This document shows positions 45,127 to 53,883 of a DNA stretch of 64,000 nucleotides, piece by piece. Each line of letters starts with the position of its first letter. Position 1 is the stretch's first letter. Source of the stretch: Rhizobium johnstonii 3841 (GTDB lineage Bacteria; Pseudomonadota; Alphaproteobacteria; Rhizobiales; Rhizobiaceae); assembly GCF_000009265.1 (NCBI RefSeq), contig NC_008379.1:1-64000 (forward strand), read 5' to 3'. A program made the translations under genes and the position numbers. The notes beneath the pieces were generated by a model, which was not told the origin of the DNA, did no database searches, and saw only the letters and a program-made list of their open reading frames with translations.

Positions 45127-47843
45127 GCGGAGCTGCCGTCCGCTTCACCGCGGTGACACATCGCTACGGCCACAGTCTCGCCCTCGATGCCGTCGATTTT
45201 GCCGTTCCTGCCGGCTGCATGGCTGGGTTGATCGGGCCGGACGGCGTCGGCAAGTCGACGCTGCTCGGCCTTGCCGCGGGCATCACCCGCATTCAGCACG
45301 GGCAAATCGAGGTGCTTGGCGGCAACATGGCCGGGAGGCGCCATCGCCGCGCGGTCTGCGCCCGCATCGCCTTCATGCCGCAGGGGCTCGGACGCAATCT
45401 CTATCCCACGCTGAGCGTTGCCGAAAACCTCGATTTCTTCGGACGCCTCTTCGGGCAGGGCGGCCGGCAGCGACGTGCACGCATCGATGAATTGCTGCGC
45501 ATGACCGGTCTACTGCCTTTTCGCGATAGACCGGCGGAAAAGCTTTCGGGGGGAATGAGGCAAAAGCTCGGTATTTGCGCCTCGCTGCTACACGATCCGG
45601 ACCTGTTGATCCTCGACGAGCCGACGACCGGCATCGACCCGCTGTCACGGCGGCAATTCTGGCAACTCATCGACCTTATCCGTGCGCGACGCCCACAAAT
45701 GAGCGTCATCGTCGCCACTGCCTATATGGAGGAGGCTGAACGCTTCGACTGGCTGGCCGCCCTGCATGGCGGGCGGCTGATCGCCACCGGAAGCCCGACC
45801 GAGATCATGCAGCAGGTCGGGCGGCAGACGCTGGAGGCCGCGTTTATCGCGCTCATGCCCAATGCCGCCGAAGCAGACCAAGGCTCGCTGATCGTCGCGC
45901 CTCGCGTGACCGGCGACGGGCCGCCGGCGATCGCAGCGGAGGGGCTGACATGCCGTTTCGGCGACTTCGTCGCGGTCGACCATGTCAGCTTCCGCATTCC
46001 GAAGGGAGAGATCTTCGGTTTCCTCGGTTCGAACGGCAGCGGAAAAAGCACGACGATGAAGATGTTGACGGGCCTGCTTCCGGCGAGCGAGGGTGTGGCA
46101 AAGCTTTTCGGCCAGCCCCTGAAAGCCGGCGATATTGAGACCCGCAAGCGCGTCGGCTACATGTCACAGGCCTTTTCGCTCTATGGCGAATTGACGGTGC
46201 GCCAGAACCTGACACTGCACGCGCGGCTCTTCGCTCTGCCGGCGAACGAGATCGCGCCACGCGTGGCCAAGATGCTCGCCGAATACGATCTTGCCGATGT
46301 CGCCGACCAGCGGTCGCAGCACCTGCCGCTCGGCATCCGCCAGCGACTCCAGCTTGCAGCGGCCGTCCTTCACCGGCCGGAGATCTTGATCCTCGACGAA
46401 CCGACCTCCGGCGTCGATCCGGTTGCGCGCAGCGCCTTCTGGCGGTCGTTGATCCGGCTTGCGCGGCGCGACGGCGTCACCATCTTTCTGTCGACGCATT
46501 TTATGAACGAGGCCGAACGCTGCGACCGCATCTCGCTGATGCATGCGGGCAAGGTGCTGGCGATCGGCAGCCCGGCGGAACTCAGCGCCGAACGCGGCAA
46601 GGCGACGCTTGCGGAAACCTTCATCGAAATCCTGAGCGAAGCCGGCATGGGCGAAGGAGCCGAAGCCGGTGTCGGGGAGGCTGCCGTTGCCGGCGAACAT
46701 GCATCCCATTCGCGGCTCTTTGATCCAGGGCGGCTCTGGGCCTATACGCGGCGCGAGACGCTGGAAATCCTACGCGACCGGGCGCGGCTCGTCTTCGCAT
46801 TGCTCGGACCGGTCATGTTGATGCTGACCTTCGGCTACGGCATTTCCTTCGATGTCGAGCATCTGCCCTTCGCCGTCTATGACCAGGACCAGTCGGCGGA
46901 AAGTCGGCAATTGGTGGAGAGCCTGCAAGGTTCGCGTTACTTCGAGGAGCGGCCGCCGATTGCGTCGACCGACGCCTTGCAAAGGCGGCTGCAGGACGGC
47001 GAACTCATGGTGGCAATCGAGATCCCGCCCGATTTCGGCCGCGACCTGATGCGGCGGCAGACGCCGGAGGTCTCGGTCTGGCTCGACGGCGCCATGCCGT
47101 TTCGCGCCGAAACGGCACGGGGTTATGTCTCAGGTCTCGTTTCCGCCTATCTCGCCGATGCGTCGGCGAGGCGAACGGGACACACCGCCTCCCCCTATCC
47201 GGTCAATATCGAAAGCCGCTTCCGCTACAATCAGGACTTCAAGAGCGCCAATGCCATCGTGCCGAGTGTCATCATGCTGATGCTTGTACTGATCCCGGCA
47301 ATCATGACGGCGCTTGGAATCGTCAAGGAGAAGGAAACCGGCACGATCGCCAATTTCCAGGCGACGCCCGTTACCCGCATCGAATTCCTGCTCGGCAAGC
47401 AGCTTCCCTATGTGGCGATCGCCTTTGCCAGTTTTCTGATGCTGCTCCTGATGATGCGCTTCGTCTTTTTCGTGCCGATCAAGGGGTCGATCGGTCTGCT
47501 GGTCGCGGGTTCCATCCTTTACATTCTTTCGACCACGGCCTTCGGTCTCGTCGTGTCGAGTTTCATGCGCAGCCAGATGGCGGCGATCTTTGCCACAGCG
47601 ATCGTGTCGATCATCCCGGCGGTGAACTTTTCCGGGCTTCTTGTGCCCGTCTCTTCGCTTTCGGGCGGCGGACGGTTCATGGGACTGCTCTTTCCGGCAG
47701 CCTGGTACCAACCGTTGAGTGTCGGCGTGATCACCAAGGGTCTCGGATTTTCCGAGCTCTGGCCAAATCTGATCGCCCTTGCTGCCTTCGGCATCGTCTT
47801 CGTCGGCACTGCGCTTGTCGCACTCAGAAAGCAGGGGGCTTGA
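45123..47843 (+). CDS. RbbA-like fused ABC ATPase pair plus permease
   Basis: A 906-residue fusion. ATPase domain 1 (about 5-215) has GPDGVGKSTLL, LSGGMRQKLG and LLILDEPTTG. ATPase domain 2 (about 275-490) has GSNGSGKSTTM and LILDEPTSG; its signature position reads LPLGIRQRLQ rather than LSGGQ, as in RbbA. The C-terminal ABC-2 permease (from about 535) starts with LEILRDRARLVFALLGPVML. Same layout as E. coli RbbA (YhiH). Confidence 0.92.
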   Translation: MSGAAVRFTAVTHRYGHSLALDAVDFAVPAGCMAGLIGPDGVGKSTLLGLAAGITRIQHGQIEVLGGNMAGRRHRRAVCARIAFMPQGLGRNLYPTLSVAENLDFFGRLFGQGGRQRRARIDELLRMTGLLPFRDRPAEKLSGGMRQKLGICASLLHDPDLLILDEPTTGIDPLSRRQFWQLIDLIRARRPQMSVIVATAYMEEAERFDWLAALHGGRLIATGSPTEIMQQVGRQTLEAAFIALMPNAAEADQGSLIVAPRVTGDGPPAIAAEGLTCRFGDFVAVDHVSFRIPKGEIFGFLGSNGSGKSTTMKMLTGLLPASEGVAKLFGQPLKAGDIETRKRVGYMSQAFSLYGELTVRQNLTLHARLFALPANEIAPRVAKMLAEYDLADVADQRSQHLPLGIRQRLQLAAAVLHRPEILILDEPTSGVDPVARSAFWRSLIRLARRDGVTIFLSTHFMNEAERCDRISLMHAGKVLAIGSPAELSAERGKATLAETFIEILSEAGMGEGAEAGVGEAAVAGEHASHSRLFDPGRLWAYTRRETLEILRDRARLVFALLGPVMLMLTFGYGISFDVEHLPFAVYDQDQSAESRQLVESLQGSRYFEERPPIASTDALQRRLQDGELMVAIEIPPDFGRDLMRRQTPEVSVWLDGAMPFRAETARGYVSGLVSAYLADASARRTGHTASPYPVNIESRFRYNQDFKSANAIVPSVIMLMLVLIPAIMTALGIVKEKETGTIANFQATPVTRIEFLLGKQLPYVAIAFASFLMLLLMMRFVFFVPIKGSIGLLVAGSILYILSTTAFGLVVSSFMRSQMAAIFATAIVSIIPAVNFSGLLVPVSSLSGGGRFMGLLFPAAWYQPLSVGVITKGLGFSELWPNLIALAAFGIVFVGTALVALRKQGA

Positions 47844-47844
47844 G

Positions 47845-48966
47845 ATGTGGGAAAAGCTCAAACGGATCTTCAGGCTTGGCATCAAGGAACTCTACAGCCT
47901 CAGGGCCGATCCCGTCATGATGGTCCTCATCATCTATACTTTTACGATCGCCGTTTACACTGTCTCTACCGGCGCAAAATTCGAGGTCGAGAACGCCTCC
48001 GTCGCCGTGGTCGACGAAGACCGGTCGATGCTCTCGACACGGCTGAGGGACGCGCTGCTGAAGCCTTTCTTCAAGGAGCCGGTGCTGATCGCCGCAGGCG
48101 AGGTGGACGCGGCGATGGATGCCGGCCGATTCGTCTTCGTGCTGGAGATACCGCCGAAGTTCGAGGAGGAAGCGATTGTCGGGCGCAAACCCACGCTGCA
48201 GCTCGACATTGACGCGACAGCGATGTCCCAGGCCGGCAACGGCGCCTCTTATATCCAGAGCATCATCATGCAGGAAGTCGTTTCGGCCCTGCCGACCAGC
48301 GCGGCCGCCCCGCCGATCTCCCTCCTCGTCAGCGCTCGTTTCAATCCCAATCTGCAATCGACCTGGTTTACGGCGGTGATGCAGGTCATCAACAATGTGA
48401 CCATGCTCTCGGTCATTCTTACTGGGGCGGCGCTGATCCGTGAACGAGAGCATGGCACGATCGAGCATCTGCTGGTCATGCCGGTGACGCCGGCCGAGAT
48501 CATGGTGTCGAAGATCTGGGCGAACGGCCTCGTCATTGTCGTGGCGGCCGTGCTTTCCCTGCTCGTCGTGGTCGAGTGGCTGCTTGCCGTGCCGATAGCC
48601 GGCTCGATCGGCCTGTTCGTATTCTGTACCGTTCTCTACCTATTCTCCGTCACGTCGCTCGGTATCCTGATCGCGACAGCGTCCAGTTCCATGGCGCAGT
48701 TCGGGCTGATTTCGATGCCGATCCTGATCATGATGAACCTGCTCTCCGGCAGCACGACGCCGATGGACAGCATGCCGCTCTGGCTGCAATACGCGATGGT
48801 GATTTCGCCCGCGCCGCATTTCGTCTCGATATCGCAGGCGATCCTCTATCGTGGCGCCGGCTGGGATGCCGTCTGGCCGGACGCCATCGCACTGAGCCTA
48901 ATTGGTATCCTCTTTTTCGTAGGCGCGCTGATGCGCTTCCGCAAGGCGCTGGCCGAGGCGCGATAG
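47845..48966 (+). CDS. ABC-2 type permease (YhhJ-like)
   Basis: A 373-residue permease starting MWEKLKRIFRLGIKEL, 1 bp after the previous stop. It has an N-terminal membrane segment, a large periplasmic loop and five C-terminal segments, with the ABC-2 motif REREHGTIEHLLVMP. Partner permease of the fused ABC protein. Confidence 0.92.
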   Translation: MWEKLKRIFRLGIKELYSLRADPVMMVLIIYTFTIAVYTVSTGAKFEVENASVAVVDEDRSMLSTRLRDALLKPFFKEPVLIAAGEVDAAMDAGRFVFVLEIPPKFEEEAIVGRKPTLQLDIDATAMSQAGNGASYIQSIIMQEVVSALPTSAAAPPISLLVSARFNPNLQSTWFTAVMQVINNVTMLSVILTGAALIREREHGTIEHLLVMPVTPAEIMVSKIWANGLVIVVAAVLSLLVVVEWLLAVPIAGSIGLFVFCTVLYLFSVTSLGILIATASSSMAQFGLISMPILIMMNLLSGSTTPMDSMPLWLQYAMVISPAPHFVSISQAILYRGAGWDAVWPDAIALSLIGILFFVGALMRFRKALAEAR

Positions 48967-49072
48967 GGGGAGGCGCGCAGTTATTCCGCGCGGGTAATCG
49001 TGACAGGTCCGGGATGATCTGTCGCCAGACGAGGCTCTTGATGCATATTCTCTTATCTGAGGGCATTCCGGC

Positions 49073-49438
49073 CTAACGATGGTCAGGACTATGCATCGCC
49101 CTCAACCGGCGAATTGTCTCGCAGCCGCCAGGCTTTGATGAAACTGTCGTCTTCCTGCCGACCGCTTCGGCAGCCGCCTCCACCAATTGAAAAGCATATT
49201 CCACCGCTGCTTCCGTATCATCGTGGGAGAGTTTTTCCGCGCGGCAACGGATTTGAAGCAGCCGTCTGATCCGGCGTTTGATCCCACGCATAGCGGCGCC
49301 GTCCGAGTGAGCGAAAAGCTGTCGCAGACAGCTGGTTGCGACCACTTCGGAAACCAGTAGTTTTCCCTCGATTTCGCCGAGCGTCGGCACGGCAAACCGC
49401 GCTCCTCCAGTCTGACAGTCACGATCTGTAACCAGCAT
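49073..49438 (-). CDS. Hypothetical protein
   Basis: A 121-residue protein starting MLVTDRDCQTGGARFAVPTL, with GGGAG 8 bases before the ATG. The middle is helical (MRGIKRRIRRLLQIRCRAEK; EAAVEYAFQLVEAAAEAVG). No signal or membrane segment. Not recognised. Confidence 0.5.
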   Translation of the reverse strand: MLVTDRDCQTGGARFAVPTLGEIEGKLLVSEVVATSCLRQLFAHSDGAAMRGIKRRIRRLLQIRCRAEKLSHDDTEAAVEYAFQLVEAAAEAVGRKTTVSSKPGGCETIRRLRAMHSPDHR

Positions 49439-49773
49439 CGTTGTTCTCCCTTTTACTTCGGCTTTCGATCATTCGTCATTGAGCGCTCTTTTCACCCGGC
49501 GCAGGATCACCGATCGTCCCTTTCGATCGGCACTGCGACGCAACCGCTCTTCCAGATCGAGAACGATTGACTGGTGCCAATCGGGATGACCAACTTCTTG
49601 CAGTCACAGATCCGGCCGCGCCGTGAAAATCCAAACTGGATCTGACATGGTCTGCCCTCGATTGCTCGAGCATCCTAGCCGACAGGAACACCGCCGCTTT
49701 GCGTCAGATCAATGAATTGTGAGAGCGAGGAAGATTAGGATTGATTTTCTCCAACAAGAAAGGCGATCCGATC
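49439..49773 (+). other. Non-coding stretch with a degenerate anaerobox
   Basis: No supported gene. TTGCGTCAGATCAA (49699-49712) matches TTGA-N6-TCAA with one mismatch and lies 62 bp before the usp gene. Confidence 0.4.
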
Positions 49774-50607
49774 ATGACCATTAAAACTGTTTTGAGTGTC
49801 CTTGGCGTCAATCACTTCGACGCAGATTTGAAGGGTGCGATTGATTTTTGTGAAACCCGCGGCGCTCACCTGACCGCAATGGTGATTTCGATGGGCGCGG
49901 CGCCCCCGATCGGTTCCGCCGAAGTTGTCTCGACCGTCTGGATCGAGGAACGCCAGCGGGAAGTCGACAGTCTGGCCGACAAGGCGTCCGAGATCAAAGC
50001 GATCCTCGCACGAAGCGAGGCCTCCTCCGAGGTACAGGAGATCTACACCGAATTCGCCTGGGCGGATGAAGATATCGCCGAGCGGGCACTCTATGCCGAT
50101 CTCGTCCTGATCGGCCCGCAGGCTGCCGGTGACCGAGAGCTTCGGCGCAGAGTTATAGACGGCGCCTTGTTCCGGTCGCCGACACCGATGCTGATCAATC
50201 CGAAAAAGACCAATATCGGATTTGCTCCTAAGTCAATCCTACTGGCGTGGGACTCCAGCGACGAGGCCTCGCGAGCAGCGCGCCAGTCGATCGAGTTTCT
50301 GCAGGCTGCAGAATCGGTACATGTTACCCTCGTCGATCCGCGGGCATCATCATCCGCGAATGGTGAAGAGCCCGGCGCTGATGTTGCCACCTTTCTGGCA
50401 CGGCACGGGATAGAGGTTGATGTGGATTGCGTCGCAAGCGGCGGCCGCCGCGTCGACGAGGTACTACGCCAGCATTCGGTGGACGTCGCCGCCGACATGA
50501 TCGTCATGGGCGCATATAATCATTCTCGACTGCAGCAGCGTCTTTTTGGCGGTGTGACGCGGTCGATGGTGGAGGAAACCAAGGTTCCTCTCTTCCTCGC
50601 CCACTGA
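49774..50607 (+). CDS. Universal stress protein (second)
   Basis: A 277-residue tandem Usp starting MTIKTVLSVLGVNHFDADLK; an upstream TTG in frame is less likely. The C-terminal Usp domain has LLAWDSSDEASRAARQSIEF and the nucleotide loop MGAYNHSRLQQRLFGGVTRS, ending in VPLFLAH. A clear terminator follows. A paralog of the usp at 32449-33273, likely also stress- or low-oxygen-induced. Confidence 0.88.
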   Translation: MTIKTVLSVLGVNHFDADLKGAIDFCETRGAHLTAMVISMGAAPPIGSAEVVSTVWIEERQREVDSLADKASEIKAILARSEASSEVQEIYTEFAWADEDIAERALYADLVLIGPQAAGDRELRRRVIDGALFRSPTPMLINPKKTNIGFAPKSILLAWDSSDEASRAARQSIEFLQAAESVHVTLVDPRASSSANGEEPGADVATFLARHGIEVDVDCVASGGRRVDEVLRQHSVDVAADMIVMGAYNHSRLQQRLFGGVTRSMVEETKVPLFLAH

Positions 50608-50610
50608 GCA

Positions 50611-50640
50611 AGACGCCCGGGACCCTCCTGGGCGTCTTTC
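50611..50640 (+). terminator. Intrinsic terminator after the second usp
   Basis: AGACGCCC (50611-50618) pairs with GGGCGTCT (50630-50637), with extra GG/CC pairs in the loop, and TTT follows. It lies 4 bp after the stop codon. Confidence 0.7.
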
Positions 50641-50653
50641 CCTGACCATTTTT

Positions 50654-50959
50654 TCACTCGACTGAAAGCGCCGTACGACCGGTAACCTCACGGACAAATA
50701 TGCCGTAAAAAATGTGCTCGGACGCCGAGGCGGTTGACTGCGCCTGCGGCTTCAACGCGCCGATTTCCCACCAGTCGAAGTGTTTTTGCAGCAACGACCA
50801 GGCGTGCAACCTTTCATTACGCCAAAGGTCGGTATCCCTAAACTCCTCGAACCGGCCATCGACGACGATGCTCATCCAACCTTTTCCCGTGCCATGCTGA
50901 TCGATTTGCAGAAAGACGTTTTCATGCGCGCGCATCCATTCGACTTTTCGGCCGGGCAT
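50654..50959 (-). pseudogene. Truncated pyridoxamine-5'-phosphate-oxidase-like flavoprotein
   Basis: The sequence MPGRKVEWMRAHENVFLQID and MSIVVDGRFEEF matches the middle and end of the FMN-binding split-barrel family (normally preceded by about 50 residues with GRLAxxxDGxPYVVP). Those N-terminal residues are missing; the first possible ATG falls inside the barrel. About 102 residues remain. Probably inactive. Confidence 0.65.
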
Positions 50960-51049
50960 TAACAAGGCGTCGTCTCAGTTCCCGTGGCCCTGGTGTCGCC
51001 ACGGTATGGACCGTCGGCGCAATAGTCGTTATTTGCACGCCACGTTGCG

Positions 51050-51763
51050 ATGCTGAAAACGTCGCCGAAACATCACCGCAGACACCCAAGGCTTCTCAAA
51101 GTGAAAAAAGTGCAGCGCAGCTTTGCCGTTGAGTACAAATCAGGACGGCGAAAACTCAACTCCAAACCGAGTTCCATCTGGGGAGACACGGATCTCAAGT
51201 CCGTTGCGCGAGATATGCAGGACGAGGCAATGCCATTTATGTCATTACCTCCTCAGGCAAGAAACAGCGAGATGCTTGTACCCGAAGAAGAACCGGCCGG
51301 GCCGTTATTGACACTGCCGATCGACCAAGAGACAAATGCATCGGCTTTACAGGAGACCATAATGGCCGACGAAAACGATACGATGACCAATGCTGACACA
51401 CCGGCCGCCGCGGCGCCCGATGTACTGAAGAAGGTGCGCAAACCTCGAGCCAAGAAGGCGGTGCCTGAAACCGCCTCAGCCGCCGTTTCTGTGCAACCAG
51501 CAGCGGCTTCGGGTGCCAAAGCTGGAAAGCAGACGAGAGGACGCAAAGCAAAGCCTGACGAAGGGACGACGAGTGCCAGGCGTGCGCCTGTCAAACGTGC
51601 TCCCAAGGCTGTGTCGATAACGACTGCACCGTCGGTGGCGGCAGTTGATGAGATCGCGGATCTTCTGCAGCTCGAAGAGGAAAACCAGAGACTGCGCAAG
51701 CTGCTGGCGGAGAAGCTCCGCGCTGAAAATGCCGATCTGCGGAAGCGACTTAACCTCGGTTGA
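51050..51763 (+). CDS. SyrB-like regulator (first)
   Basis: An open frame of 237 residues. From the internal ATG at 51362 (GGAG 7 bases upstream) it encodes a 133-residue SyrB-type protein: alanine/lysine-rich with KKVRKPRAKKA, TRGRKAKPDEG and a C-terminal leucine-zipper-like IADLLQLEEENQRLRKLLAE. The upstream part (RSFAVEYKSGRRK; SIWGDTDLKSVARDM) also looks coding and may be a fused second module found in rhizobial SyrB relatives. SyrB represses syrM in Sinorhizobium; the target here is unknown. Start uncertain. Confidence 0.7.
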   Translation: MLKTSPKHHRRHPRLLKVKKVQRSFAVEYKSGRRKLNSKPSSIWGDTDLKSVARDMQDEAMPFMSLPPQARNSEMLVPEEEPAGPLLTLPIDQETNASALQETIMADENDTMTNADTPAAAAPDVLKKVRKPRAKKAVPETASAAVSVQPAAASGAKAGKQTRGRKAKPDEGTTSARRAPVKRAPKAVSITTAPSVAAVDEIADLLQLEEENQRLRKLLAEKLRAENADLRKRLNLG

Positions 51764-51894
51764 TTGGCAGCAGACGGCCAAGCGCTGGCCGCATTCTCAT
51801 GCTTATTGAAGTGAAGATTTTGGCGGCGGTTCGATCTGCCGCCAACGTTTTTGCTCGCAGTTTGCATACTGAGTAGAATTCGAGGTCGAATAAA

Positions 51895-52431
51895 ATGGCG
51901 TCTCCATGGAAACTTCTTGCTGGGCTGGTGTCACGGCGACGCCAGCAGAAGCGAGAACACGGCTCGACCGATGACGTGAAGCCGACTGAAACGGCGGCCG
52001 ACAACCGGTTGAACGCCGCAGACAGTGCGGCCAACGAAAAACCGGTCATTCACGAAGAACGCGAGGCGGTGTCAGCGGACCTGGATCATGCCGAGGAAGC
52101 GGCAAGTAGTGTTAATGACACGAGAGATGTCGCAAGCGCCACGCTCACGAAAGCGGTTGATCCGGCCTTATCCAATGAGGCCGACGTAGCCGCATACGCC
52201 GCACCAAAGGCATTGCCAGTAAGCGAAGGTCCAACGCGAAAGCGCAGCAGGCGGAGCAAGAAAGTGAAAACGATTGCTGTCGTTCTTCCACCTTCTCCAG
52301 GCGTTACCGCCGTTTCTGCCGACGCGGTGAGCCTCGATGGCGAAATCAGACTGCTCCGGGATCAGCTGGCGACGAAGCTTAGGCTGCAAAACGCACAACT
52401 GAAGAGGATGCTGGATCGATTCGAGCGCTGA
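51895..52431 (+). CDS. SyrB-like protein (second)
   Basis: A 178-residue protein: a basic start (MASPWKLLAGLVSRRRQQKR), a long acidic/alanine-rich disordered stretch, a basic patch (TRKRSRRSKKVKT) and the C-terminal helix IRLLRDQLATKLRLQNAQLK, related to the end of the preceding gene. Likely a nucleic-acid-binding accessory protein of the SyrB group. Same direction, 131 bp after the first. Confidence 0.65.
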   Translation: MASPWKLLAGLVSRRRQQKREHGSTDDVKPTETAADNRLNAADSAANEKPVIHEEREAVSADLDHAEEAASSVNDTRDVASATLTKAVDPALSNEADVAAYAAPKALPVSEGPTRKRSRRSKKVKTIAVVLPPSPGVTAVSADAVSLDGEIRLLRDQLATKLRLQNAQLKRMLDRFER

Positions 52432-53193
52432 AATTGTCATTTCCTATCGTACCCAATCGCGGCCAGTGTGCCTTGGCTCGGAACGGGTATGAGCTGCGTT
52501 GCGCGCGAATTGGATAAGGTCTAGCTGGCCTGCCGCCCAAATGAGAGAGAGCTAGCCGCGGGGTTTCATACGGCTGTGCTCAATTCCGATTCCGCCTGCC
52601 TTTACCGAAATTACTCGGCGGTCTCTCCGCCTCCACCATCAGCCCGGCTGGCCGGTTGGCAGGGACGTGAAGTCATCCTGGCCAGTTTGCCCGACCACCG
52701 TCCCACGACATTGCGTGGCGTGGCAATAATTGCAAAGGCCACCTCGCGTCGTCGAGAGATTTGAGGCGACATTCCTCCGTCTTTGCTTGCCTCGCCGAAC
52801 AAGAGCGCGATCGACCGTGCCGACCGGCACTTGATCCCATTCTCGCGCCTTGCCTGGATGTTCATCGCTCAGGGGGACGATCTCGATTGGCGCGCAATGT
52901 CGTATCGCCCGCGGTTCATCTGCGAAGCTGGCGATGGAATGCCGGCTCGCGGATCTGTCATGCCGTCTAAACCTCCCCTTGGATTGTGGCCATCGCGTCC
53001 TGCCCGGCTTTTGGTCCTGCCAGGCGCGCGATGGGCGCGACCTCGAAACGGAGGTTCGATCAAGATTTGCCGATCCTCGTCCGTCCGCGTCCGCAGAATG
53101 ATGGCAGTTGACGCGAAACGCTTTTTGACGATACGGCAACGCGATGGCGCGAATGGCGGATGGTCGGTCGGTAAGTCGGAAGAACTGCGGAGC
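52432..53193 (+). other. Long stretch without a supported gene
   Basis: About 760 bp. Frames on both strands are open in part (for example 52639-53139 on the minus strand), but none has a credible start or family motif. The codon pattern suggests decayed coding DNA, which I could not identify. Confidence 0.35.
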
Positions 53194-53760
53194 ATGGGTT
53201 TGAAACGGGCGGTGGATTTTTTCTTGGCTTTGATTGCGGCGGCGATCCTGCTCGTTCCAATCCTTGTCGTCGCTCTTTGTGTTCGCCTTACCTCGCCGGG
53301 ACCGATCCTCTATTGGTCAAAACGTGTCGGGCGTTTCAATCAGATCTTCCTGATGCCGAAATTTCGCAGCATGCGCGTCGACACACCGACGGTTGCCACG
53401 CATCTGCTCGAAGATCCGGATCGCTTTCTGACACCGATCGGTTCGTTTCTGCGCAAATCCAGCCTCGACGAACTGCCGCAGCTCTGGTGCATTCTCGAGG
53501 GGAAGATGAGTTTCGTCGGCCCGCGGCCGGCACTCTACAATCAATATGATCTGATAGAGTTGCGGACGACCCATGGTGTCGACAAGCTCCTGCCCGGACT
53601 GACCGGATGGGCGCAGATCAATGGCCGGGACGAATTGCCGATTCCGGAGAAGGTAAAATTCGATGTCGAATATCTTGAACGCCGCTCGTTCGGCTTCGAC
53701 ATAAGCATCCTGTTTATGACGGCCGAAAAGGTCATTCGCCGTAAGGGAATAAGGCATTAA
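53194..53760 (+). CDS. Polyprenyl-phosphate sugar-1-phosphate transferase (PglC/WcaJ type)
   Basis: A 188-residue initiating sugar transferase. One membrane segment ([20 protein letters not shown]) is followed by [17 protein letters not shown], the catalytic FRSMRVDT region, and [23 protein letters not shown]. It moves a sugar phosphate onto undecaprenyl phosphate to start a surface polysaccharide. The start is uncertain: ATG 53194 or TTG 53200, the latter with GGAG at better spacing. The open frame upstream is not similar to the family. Confidence 0.88.
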   Translation: MGLKRAVDFFLALIAAAILLVPILVVALCVRLTSPGPILYWSKRVGRFNQIFLMPKFRSMRVDTPTVATHLLEDPDRFLTPIGSFLRKSSLDELPQLWCILEGKMSFVGPRPALYNQYDLIELRTTHGVDKLLPGLTGWAQINGRDELPIPEKVKFDVEYLERRSFGFDISILFMTAEKVIRRKGIRH

Positions 53761-53883
53761 GCTACCTACTTCTGATAGATAAGCGGGGCGGGGGACCTTA
53801 CTTTCCGATTATTTCAGTTGCGCTCGTTGCAGAAAATGACAAGAAGGTGGTTGTCTGATTGATCCGCGAGACGCTGGTAAGCA

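Noticed and set aside
49476..49691. A 71-codon minus-strand frame upstream of the second usp
   Set aside because: Arginine/serine-rich product without motif or good start; most likely chance.
52639..53139. A 166-codon minus-strand frame in the gap before the sugar transferase
   Set aside because: No recognisable family, no ribosome site at a suitable start, and composition like antisense sequence.
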